Shown here piece after piece: positions 55,153 through 64,000 of a DNA stretch of 64,000 bases (position 1 is the first letter of the stretch; each line of letters begins with the position of its first letter). The notes beneath the pieces were generated by a model. That model was not told the origin of the DNA. It saw only the letters and a program-made list of their open reading frames with translations, and ran no database searches. The position numbers and the translations under genes were made by a program. The stretch is from positions 16,444,691 to 16,508,690 of the forward strand of contig NC_051434.1 in the NCBI RefSeq assembly GCF_001649575.2, read 5' to 3'. The DNA is from Kryptolebias marmoratus. Taxonomy: Eukaryota > Chordata > Actinopteri > Cyprinodontiformes > Rivulidae.

Positions 55153-57936
55153 GTGAGAGCCTATAAGCAGTAAAGTTGGGACAGAACTTGTGCTTTCTGG
55201 CATCTTATTCATATATTTATAAATACCAGTGACAGAGGAGGCTGTAATAACTCTGGAAGCACAGCTGGAGCCAGGCTGGAATAGGAAACACTAAGCCTGA
55301 ATGCTGTGAAATGCTCAGAAATAAACCCTTGAATTGTTGAGCACGTCCTCAGCCGCCACAGCTCGCTGATAATTTGACAAGTCTGATTTCCCCCCTCCTT
55401 ATAACCCCCTTCCTCCCCGCTCCTGTCTTCTCATGTTTGTCCTGTTTTCTGTAAACAGGGAGAACTGGAAAAGTTGAACCAGTCTACGGATGACATTAAC
55501 CGCTGGGAGAGTGAGCTGGAGGTAAGGCCGAAACCACCACGATCCTTCCTCGAGGATGTTTGACTTTCAACGAATCAAGACTCCTTTCAGGTTTTCTTGT
55601 TTGCTGTGTGGTTTTGTGTTTTTTTTTTCTCCAAATTTTGCTAAGGAACAGTATCGACACTTTGAAACGCCTCTAAAAAAAAAAGGAAGGAAAAATCAAC
55701 TTGTCTGCACCTCAATTCCCCTGCAGCTTCCTCCCCCTTTTATTATGAAGATACAAACCAAACCCTTCCTGAAGAGGGAAAAAGGCCTTTAAACCTTAAC
55801 CCCCCCCCCCCNNNNNNNNNNNNNNNNNNNNNNNNNNNNNNNNNNNNNNNNNNNCCACTGAAAGGGCTCGTTTTTGTAATTGGGCGGGCTTGCTGTTGAG
55901 TCGAGCTAGTGTTCAACAAAACCTAAACATTCCAGATCCAAGCCGCAGTTTTCTTTTTTTTTTCTTCTTCTTTTCCTAAATGTAGACCTTGTCTGGTTCT
56001 CATTAGAGCTCCACTCGGATCCAGAGCTGGAATAAACACCAGACGGAGGGCCGAGGCAGGAACCGTGCCACTTCTGTGCGGTTCTTGATTTTTAAGTTGA
56101 AATCTGGAGAGCCAATCCTGATTATTATTTAGTTTTTTTTACTCACACGGGATCACAGTGTTTCCTGTTCTTTAATGTGAATAAAAAAAAACAGATTTTA
56201 ACACGTCGTTTTTTTAATCCTTTCAAGAGTTAGAAGTGAGTGGATGGCTGATGTGAAGTCAGCAGTGGAGAAACAAATAAAGCTCGTCGCCCCGAGGCGT
56301 CGTGTGCACGCAGAGCTGAAGCTTGGAGGAAGTGCTGCAGGCTGTTTTCTTCTGATTTAGAAGATATCCAGTGGTTTCAAGAGATTCAGAAACAAGGGGC
56401 AGCAAGGTTATGTTCAAACCGCAATCCTCTCGTATACAGACAAAGAAACAGAAGCCAACAATAACTAGTCACAATAAATGTGGAAAATAGAACAATCCAC
56501 CCTCTTTTAATTCTAGGGTTTCACATATCGGGACTGAAAAATAATGATCCGCTCTTGACTGGGTTTAAGAAAGGATTTAACTCTGACCTCAAGTTTACAA
56601 AAAACACAGATTCCAGGGTGGTATTATTATGAAGCAAAAACAAAAATGGTAAAAGTGAGTATTTCCCGTGATTCGACGGCTTGTAGGACCTCCTCTCAGT
56701 AGGGGGTTTTCTGTTTGACTTTGTCAGTCTCTCACGTGGTTGTGGAGAAAATTTTGTCTTGTTTTTTTTAATTTTTTTTTTACAGCGTTGCTTTGATTGG
56801 TTGAGGCTTGCAAACATTTGTTTCTCCCAAGGTCCCAGCAGAGCGTCTCAGTCACGCTGAGGTCTGGACGTTATACCTTTGCAACGTCTCGAATCTTTTC
56901 TTTTTCAGCCATTCTGTTGTAGATTTGTTTCATGACCCAGTTTGGTCTCACTGGGTCACATTTGACTCTAAAGTCCTTTGGTCTACAGAGGAGTTCAGAG
57001 TCGATTCAATGGCTGCAAGGAGCCCAGACCATCAGCCCTCCACCACCGTGCTGACGGTTGTTATAAAGAGTTTGTGCTGATGTGCTGTTTGGCTTTGTCC
57101 AAATATGCTTACCCACAATTCACATTTCTACTTTCATCCTAACAAGCCACACTTGTTCAGCCTTTTTCCGACTGTCCTGTCATGACCTTTAACCTTCAAC
57201 CTGCTGACTGAGGCCTATAGAGTTTGAGATGGAGCTGAGGTCTGACCTCGGGGTCCGCATCTGAAAAGCTTGCCAAACCTAAATGTTTTCCACTTGTGGA
57301 TGTTCTTTCTCGCCGTACATCGATGGACTCCAAACCGCTTGGAAATTAAAGTTAACCCATCCCGCGTCGATGGGCAGCAACAGTTGCTCCTCTAAGGCCA
57401 TTACTGTTCCCTTTCCACCGTGGCACTGTGTTAACACACCCCTGTCTGTTCCAGAGCAGCAAACTGACAAAACCCTCACTTACAGTATATAGAGGAGCTC
57501 ACACTGATGATGATCAGATAATCAGCACGTTTGATCAGCAGCTACTGACTGATACTGAACCTCTTAAATATATGGAAGCATCAGGGGTGGATTTAGTGTT
57601 TCACACACATAGTGGAGTTTGCTGTGTGTTCTTGTGCTCTTGAGGTTCCATTTAAATCATTTTAAAACTTGGTAAACCCCACATCCTCTCTATCATCTTC
57701 TGAAAAGCCCTAAAACTGAAAGACAGGCGCACCCCCTGGATTGAAAGCTGCGTCATTGTCTCGGTCCAGGAAGCGCTCTGATGTCACAGGAAGTGAGCTT
57801 CCTGCAGCCCCTCCCCTTCCTTCTCCACCGTTCACCTCTTGTTTAATGCTCTGTCAGTTTTTTTATGGACAGGATGCAGGTGCTGCCTTTTAAAGCCTCG
57901 GTTCTGCAAATTACAGCCTAAAAACACAGGCACACC

Positions 57937-57980
<44 letters not shown>

Positions 57981-60900
57981 GACACACGCACATATAGATA
58001 TGCTTAAACACAACTGAACCACTGATTATCTGGCAGAACATATCTACAGTATAAATGCATTGTCAGTTCAGGCACAAACACGCTCACAAAAGACGTTACG
58101 CCGTCCACGCTTCACTGCAAACAGCCCGACGCTGCTTCGACGCGTTCGTGCCAAACCTGATCCTCCGCCTCGCCTTCACCTCCCACCTTACCTGGAACCG
58201 AACCCCAGCAGTGACGGCCTTTCTTCAGAATGTTGCTCCTCACGTGGACCACTGGCTCCACAAAGGTCGAAGTAAAATAGCAAAAAAAACCAAAAAGATT
58301 CAACATTTTACTGAGTTAAGCCTAAAAACGTTCTGTATGACCAGATAATGTGGATAAGGTTGCTCAGCCATGTTGAGGGCTGAACATGTCTGAAAAGCTG
58401 TAACTATGTCTATGATTCTTATACAGCAGCAGAGAAAGTTGGGATGGAAACATTAAATAAGAATTATCCACTGATCCTTGCATGTACCTTCATTTTTTCC
58501 TACTAGAGACTGTGCAGCCTTAAGAACATTCATGTTTTATCTTCTTAACTTAAATTATTGCTTTTTTAAATGTGTAATTTTCTACATTTAGGGCCTGTAA
58601 ATATGCTAAAAAAAACATGTTTACCATTTCACGTCAAATAAACGACATTTTGGTTATGAGTATACAAAGCAGTGCAGCATTTCAGGAGTAATTTTGTCGT
58701 TCTTGATGCAAAAACAGCGACAAATTTGCAACGTTCCAACTCAAAAAATGCAGTAGAGACTTGTGTGGACACCTGTCAGGCTTTGCATTGCAGACAGTTT
58801 TGTATTACTCAGTTCTCGGTACGTAAATAGATACAATAGATGCAAAATTGACAGTGATGGCTTATAAAGAGCATTCAGAGTAGTCCAAACCTATGTGCTG
58901 TCTGAGGGACTGAACATGTTGGACATCCAACTGAGGCTTGTACTCTTTACTTGCTATAATTCCTCCAGATTTCTTGAATTATTTTCCAGTATTATGCACT
59001 CTAGAGGAAGAAATATTCAAAGGTTTTTTGTGTTTTTTGAGAAACAGAGCTCTTCTGCTCATACCTTCTCCTTAAAAAGCTTAGCCTTTATGTTTTTTTT
59101 CTACCAAATTATATTAAAAAAGGGTTATCACCTTCTTAGAATAATCAGTATTTATATTTGAAATCATAATAAGTCAGAACTTGCTCATATCCCAACTTGT
59201 TTCCCCCTTTTTTTAAAAATGCATGGACAGTTTAGATACTATATAATTTTTTTTTCATTATTGAGGTCATATGTTTAGGAATGGATCAGTGAAGACTTGA
59301 ATTAGAGGAGATGATTTGGAGGCCGAATGCCCTAAATTCATCTCTCGCGCAACTTGGGGCTTCCGATTCAAAGATTTCCTCCAGGAGAAAATACGACCTC
59401 ACGTCTCAGACATTTTTGCTTGAAGCTAAACGTTAGAGAGAAAACATGCCAACACCAGTAAGCTCGGTTTACACAGATGACCTGATAAGTTTGTGTGCGT
59501 TTTTTTTTTTGTCTCTCTCTCTCTGTGTGCAGGACTTCCGTCAGAGGTTTCGCGCCGTGCTGGTGGAAGCTACAGTGAAGCTGGACGAGCTGACGAAGAA
59601 ACTTGGGCGAGCTGTGGATGACTCCAAACCTTACTGGGAAGCCCGCAAAGTGACAAGAAAGGTGCTCACGCAAACACACACACACACACATAGATGCTGA
59701 GGTTGGCAGACACAGGCCGTAATGGCCGGCTTATAGAGGATTAGCAGTGACAAGTTTGAGGAGCTCTGCTTCTATCTGCTTAAAGGGAGCAGTCACGTGA
59801 TGTCTATTTTTACACTCCGTCTCCTAAACTGATGCCACATTCAAATACGCCGCCTCTGTATTGAGAGGAAATTTTGCAAATACAAGCGCTGCTTTCTTTA
59901 TTTTAAACGCTGTTCTTCCTTTTTGCGCAACTGCAGGTGGGTAGAACAGTTTCCCCTGTGGTTTTAACTCGAAAGCCGCGTAGTTCCCCCCCCCCCCGCA
60001 GCAGGTTGTGGTTTCTGTCTCGTAGTTTCCAGCGGGCTTCAGTCTGAAACGTAGAGTCCAGTGGGTTCCTATTCGAGCCACCGAATCAGGATCTTATGAA
60101 TCATACTTCAGAGGGCTGACATTTGGGTGTCATAGCTGAACTGAAATAGACTGAGTATTTATATGTGTGTGTGTGTGTGTGTGGGGGGGGGGGTCCTTGC
60201 ATGACTTTATTTGCATTATGACAAACGAGCTGCCAATGTCATCACTTCTGATGGCACCACGTGAAGCCTAAGAGTTACAGGGAGGCTTTATGTGACCCAC
60301 TTTCATGTGATATTATCAAAAGCCTTCTTTACTGTTGTGTGTGTGTGCAGGAGCCAATAAACGCCTCAAGTTAAAATGGAAAACTGTCTGGTTATGACCT
60401 ATGGAAGACTAGTTAATATTTGATACATGACCCATTTTTAACTGGATTCAGAAACGTCCCGACTGACCTGCCAGCACAAAACATTAACAACAGTCCACCT
60501 CCCCCATCCATAAGCCTGTCTCATCCCCCACAAACCTCCCTATGCCCCCCCCTTTACATTCCTGCAGACGGGGGGGGGGGGGGGGGGGGGGGTTGGCAGT
60601 GTGGAGGAATTCGCATGTACCGCTCCATCTTTTGTCCCTTTCACCCTACATTCTCCTCTGCCTCGCTGCCTGTCTGTCTGAATGTCTGCACCCACGCCGC
60701 GCACCCCACCCTCGGTTTCTGCCACTTCGTGCTACGAGCCAACCGCCCCACACCCCGCCCCGGCCTGCCGCGCTCCATCTCGTTCGGAAACTGGGTGTAT
60801 TTCTGGAGCCAAAGGTGCCAGACTGAAGGAAAGCGTCTAAAGCACGAACTGAAACGAGTCACTTGAATGGACGTGCACATGTCACACGTGAGGAACATTT

Positions 60901-63860
60901 TTCGGCGGGATGAGAAGAGTGGCCCACGGGGAAAATCACGAGGTGTTTCAGACAAACCATTCTATTTGCATGTTTCTAAATAACACTCTTTAGGCTCTGT
61001 GGCAGAAAACAGAATAGTTCGGCCATGCTGAAATGAGTTTCTGTGTAAAAATCATAAATTATTGATATGTTTCTCATTGTAGATAACCTTTTGTGTGGCC
61101 TATGTTTGGAGTAATATTGTTTCTGACCATCTTGACAATAAACATATTATACTGACAGACCAAGTGTACCCACCTTCTCTCGTTGATAGGACTTGAAGCC
61201 ATCAGGAATAGTTTTACGGACGCTCCCATCTTGTATTTTTGGAACCAGAGTCTGCACACTAGCGATGCAGGACTTAAAGTCCCGCCTACTCCCCCGAACA
61301 CAATCATGGCGCTGTATGAGCTTTGCTTTAAGCGTGACATTACTTATTACAGCTACATGTGTCAGAAAAATTCATATTTGAACATACAGCAGCAGGATAC
61401 AATAGGGTCAACAAGAAACAACATTAAAAAACATTATCTGCTGTGTGTTTTTGTTTCTTTAATAAAAGCAATGTCCTGTTTCTTCACATGAAAGCGGCGG
61501 GACTTAAATTGTACTGGAACCAACCAACAAAGAAGTTTGGTCAAGTTCTGGCTTCAACTTCCAGGTTCTGTTCTGAGGTCTACCTACATTTACGGTTCAT
61601 GCAAACGCTATTATTTTAACCTTTACGCTGCTGCCAGTTTTGCATTGCATGGTTATTTAGGCAGAAATAGTATTAAATTCCTGCCATGTAATATGACACC
61701 TGGATATTTCAAAAGTGCTACAGCTAGTTGATGCTGCAGCATTTTATGCTTAAATCTGAATTTTATGTAAATAATTGTGTCATGCAAATCTGACGACAAT
61801 GTAAAGACTTCTAAAAACAAAAGCATTCACATGAACCTCTGTTAAATTGTTGGGATTAGAGTTGTTTTAAGAGGGCAGAACTCCGCTTTGTTCGTAGCTG
61901 CATTTGGACTAGCCAGTAGCTCATTGGTCTTATTTGATGCGTTTCTCCGAACTGAGGCAGGTCAAGAAGCTGTGTGCTTTCAGTGAGATAATAAATATTT
62001 ATAACGTTTACACAGAAACCCATTTTAGTGGGGCTGAACAAGCACTTTAGGGTACTGGACTCTAAACAAAACTCAAACAGAAGCTAAAGCTCAGCAGGGT
62101 TTTTTGCTTCATGAAACTTTCCGATGTGTCAGAGATATTTTCGTCAGTGTTGCTCTCTCTCTCTCTCCCTCTCTCTCTCTCTGCGAACTCCTGGAATTTT
62201 AGTGTCAACTTTTAGCTCCGCTTTGACATAAAATCAACAATGATGGATGTAGCTTTAAAGTCTCGGTTTCTTCTCTGTCTCATCAAGTATCCTTCAACCT
62301 GCTGTCTGTTTTCTTAGCAACCCTTCTCCTTGTAGAGTCTGGGAAATGGGTCATAATTACAGAGATTCCTCTTTGTACGTTTGCCAAGCTGCATTGCTGT
62401 GCCCAACATTTTATTTTTAACAGCCTGTCTAACCTCTGCAGCACCTACATGTCACAAAGGAGGTGCTAGTTTTGTTGTTTGTCTCAACCTTTTGTGTCCA
62501 ATCTTTGTTTGTTCACGGCCCTTTTAAAGGCTTTATTTTAAACCATGACCAGCACTGACAGAAGATCGTATTACGCATTTATTATGACAGAAAATAACAG
62601 GAAAGACTAAAAACATCTCAAAGATCTTTAAGGACTCTGATGTTGAAGTTGCTTTACTTGAAACACATCGATCCAGGGGATAAGTGCTACAATAATCTCC
62701 TGATTTGGAGTTTCTCAGGACGGAGGAGGAGTGTTTTCAGCCTGGCGCTCTCCAGAAATAGACATTTTGTGTCTTTAGTTAGCCTCTTAACAGTTGCAGC
62801 CCAGTGCGATGCTGCTTTTAGCTACTACAACCACTTGGCAAACCAAATTCTCCTGATTATTTCATATAAGGAAATCTAATCAGAGTTACTGTAAGTGCTT
62901 CATACTGGATATCAGCCAGTACTCTGACCTTTAACTTGTGCCTGTTTGAGTGGAGCGAGTGGGTCTAATAATGTCCAGTAGGGTGACGACAATAATCCCC
63001 CTACTGACCGTGACTGTGGGCAAAAAGAACCCATTGACGAGTCAGATTTCCTCACAAAGACTTAGTTGTCTTTCTGTATGAGAGATCCTCTTAGTTTATC
63101 TTAGACTGTTGTAAGAAGTGATCCATAGCTCCTTCTAGAAGCAGACGAATTGATCTGTCGATTATTTTAATTGGCCGATTTGAACAATTTTTAAATTAAG
63201 CCGATTAAAAGACAGAACAGTGTTGTTACCACAGCGATTGAGCCTTTTTTGGCACAACATGGGCAGACCCCAAAGGAAGTCCAAAAGCAACTAAACTCCT
63301 CTGTAGCTGAAAAGGAAGGAAGCTGACTAAACTTTATGCTGACTTTACTATTACTCCTCCCTATTCCCTATTTATTATATTCCTCAAAAGCTGTGGTTGT
63401 GACCTCTTTCTTTTTTGCCCTACAGGCTCAGGTAGAAGCCCAGAAAGCCACTCAGGAATTCCAGTGGGCTGTGGAGATCCTGCGGGCGGCCAAAGAGACC
63501 ATCGCCCTGGCAGAGGAGAAGCTTCTGGAAGAGGACACCCGCCAGTTCGACTCAGCCTGGCAGGAAATGCTCAACCACGCCACGCAGAAAGTAGGAGCAC
63601 AAGCCCGACACACCCAAAAATAAAGTAGAAAAACTTCCCACAATAACAAGAAGTGACCTTTAAGCAGCGGCGGAAGTACCGGAGGGTTGACGCTTTCTGT
63701 AACCGGAATAAATTTCCCGGTTGTTTCAGGTGATGGAGGCAGAGCAGGCGAGAACACGGAGCGAAGCCGAACACAGGAAAACTGCGGCGAACTACAACTC
63801 CTGCATTTACCACATGAGGCAGCTGGAGAAGAAGCTGCGGCGCTCCATAAGCAAATCCAG
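55078..63860 (+). CDS. sh3bp5: SH3 domain-binding protein 5 (SAB), exons 1-5, 3' end outside window
   Basis: Exons 55078-55152, 55459-55521, 59533-59661, 63426-63590 and 63730-63860 join in frame, giving the first 187 residues. Diagnostic text: EEEEVDPRIQ, GELEKLNQSTDDINRWESEL, VLVEATVKLDELTKKLGRAV, SKPYWEARKV, QFDSAWQEMLNHATQK and MRQLEKKLRRSISKS. This is the long antiparallel coiled coil of SH3BP5, which acts as a Rab11 exchange factor, binds the BTK SH3 domain, and in mammals is a mitochondrial JNK anchor. The sequence fits SH3BP5 rather than SH3BP5L (ELEKLNQSTDDIN, not ELEHLNQASEEIN). The start at 55078 follows an in-frame stop but gives a shorter N-terminus than in mammals, and the T-rich tract ending in AG just before it could be a splice acceptor. 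Confidence 0.95.
55459..55521 (+). CDS. sh3bp5: sh3bp5 coding exon 2
   Basis: 63 bases, GELEKLNQSTDDINRWESEL plus E. Acceptor TAAACAG, donor GTAAGG, phase 0. Confidence 0.95.
55812..55854. other. Assembly gap (43 N)
   Basis: The gap directly follows a run of 11 C, so it probably marks an unresolved homopolymer inside sh3bp5 intron 2. The true length is unknown. Confidence 0.98.
55855..56779. other. sh3bp5 intron 2, unassigned sequence
   Basis: T-rich runs at 55953-55962 and 56130-56139. No exon or RNA gene recognised. Confidence 0.4.
56780..57640. mobile_element. Possible non-autonomous DNA element, about 0.86 kb
   Basis: The text resembles a dispersed fish repeat: CGTCTCAGTCACGCTGAGGT, TCTACAGAGGAGTTCAGAGT, CACTGTGTTAACACACCCCT, CCAGAGCAGCAAACTGACAA and CAGATAATCAGCACGTTTGA. 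There is no intact open frame of transposase type. I recognise the pattern but cannot name the superfamily or prove the boundaries. Confidence 0.35.
57939..57978. repeat. (CA)n microsatellite
   Basis: 40 bases of uninterrupted CA. Confidence 0.96.
57979..59532. other. sh3bp5 intron 2, remaining sequence
   Basis: No exon recognised. 58560-59220 has the AT-rich texture of old repeats. The exon 3 polypyrimidine tract (T run and CTCTCTCT) is at 59501-59523. Confidence 0.4.
59533..59661 (+). CDS. sh3bp5: sh3bp5 coding exon 3
   Basis: 129 bases, DFRQRFRAVLVEATVKLDEL to EARKVTRK. Acceptor GTGTGCAG, donor GTGCTC (weak after +2). Confidence 0.95.
59662..61159. other. sh3bp5 intron 3, first part
   Basis: Contains a C run at 59988-59997, a GT/G run at 60163-60193 and a pure G run of 23 at 60570-60592. 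60600-60830 is C-rich and open in several frames without homology. Confidence 0.45.
60570..60592. repeat. Poly(G) run of 23
   Basis: Uninterrupted G homopolymer, preceded by a C-rich stretch. Length is likely unreliable in assembly. Confidence 0.9.
61160..62050 (+). repeat. Dispersed repeat family A, longest forward copy
   Basis: Block order: CTTGTATTTTTGGAACCAGA, GTCAAGTTCTGGCTTCAACT, GCTGCTGCCAGTTTTGCATT, AAGTGCTACAGCTAGTTGAT, TTTCTCCGAACTGAGGCAGG and a decayed end (GCACTTTAGGG). It defines the family consensus for this window together with 50100-50910. Confidence 0.6.
62152..62182. repeat. (CT)n microsatellite
   Basis: 31 bases of CT with one CCC interruption. Confidence 0.93.
62183..63425. 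other. sh3bp5 intron 3, remaining sequence
   Basis: Ordinary AT-rich intron with no exon, RNA gene or strong repeat recognised. Confidence 0.45.
63426..63590 (+). CDS. sh3bp5: sh3bp5 coding exon 4
   Basis: 165 bases, AQVEAQKATQEFQWAVEILR to MLNHATQK. Acceptor CCCTACAG, donor GTAGGA, phase 0. Confidence 0.96.
63730..63860 (+). CDS. sh3bp5: sh3bp5 coding exon 5
   Basis: 131 bases, VMEAEQARTRSEAEHRKTAA to SISKS plus AG of a split codon. Acceptor GTTTCAG, donor GTCTGC. The next exon (expected PYFELKA) is outside the window. Confidence 0.93.
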
Positions 63861-64000
63861 GTCTGCGCTCGAGCGTTCTGCCACGACTGGCCCCGCTTAG
63901 GCCTCTTAATATGAGAGCGTGCTGAGGACGAGGGGCTCCAGATGTTTTATGTGTTGGTTAAGCAGCGCCGGGGTGAACTCCCTCTGTAAGAGCGAAGGAA

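Noticed and set aside
1..64000. tRNA, rRNA, snRNA or known microRNA genes
   Set aside because: I scanned for TTCGA T-loop boxes and for a few well-known microRNA seeds and saw no convincing gene; a covariance-model search would be needed to exclude them.

Overview
The window is vertebrate nuclear DNA, almost certainly from a ray-finned (teleost) fish. It has widely spaced split genes with GT-AG introns, and a dense background of short non-autonomous transposons, degenerate LINEs, microsatellites and an L1-type retrotransposon. The repeat types look percomorph-like, but I cannot name the species. There is a 43-base run of N at 55812-55854 and a single N at 37283, so this is draft assembly. No bacterial, plasmid or CRISPR features are present.

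Four protein-coding genes are supported exon by exon. (1) txnl4a (minus strand, 24918-26167, 3 exons, 142 aa, complete) encodes the U5 snRNP Dim1 protein. (2) znrf2 (minus, 28512-36694, 4 exons, 196 aa, complete) encodes an N-myristoylated zinc/RING E3 ubiquitin ligase. (3) mturn (minus, 42414-51299, 3 exons, 129 aa, complete) encodes Maturin. (4) sh3bp5 (plus, from 55078, five exons, leaving the window at the right edge) encodes the SH3BP5/SAB coiled-coil protein. txnl4a, znrf2 and mturn lie head to tail on the minus strand. mturn and sh3bp5 are divergent, about 3.8 kb apart, with a CTCF-like motif between them.

Layout: 1-2335 is the 5' part of a minus-strand L1 element with an intact ORF1 and an open ORF2 endonuclease domain that runs off the left edge. 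2336-24590 has no gene I can support. It holds MITEs, dispersed repeat families (called A, B and C here) and several repeat-free stretches that look like conserved non-coding elements. 24592-26510 is txnl4a with its CRE-bearing promoter. 27600-37260 is znrf2 with a CpG-rich first exon. 37284-41830 is intergenic and repeat-rich, with an unexplained CpG-rich patch at 38.8-39.2 kb. 41832-51480 is mturn, whose introns carry a LINE copy, a degenerate minisatellite and further repeats. 51500-55077 is the mturn/sh3bp5 intergenic region. 55078 to the end is sh3bp5.

The four genes do not form a pathway: they cover splicing, ubiquitylation, neural differentiation and Rab11/JNK signalling. From memory, mturn and znrf2 are also neighbours in human (7p14.3), while TXNL4A and SH3BP5 lie on other human chromosomes. 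I found no convincing undescribed biological system. The most useful leads are the candidate conserved non-coding elements, the intact L1, the orphan CpG patch, the CTCF-like site and the repeat families.
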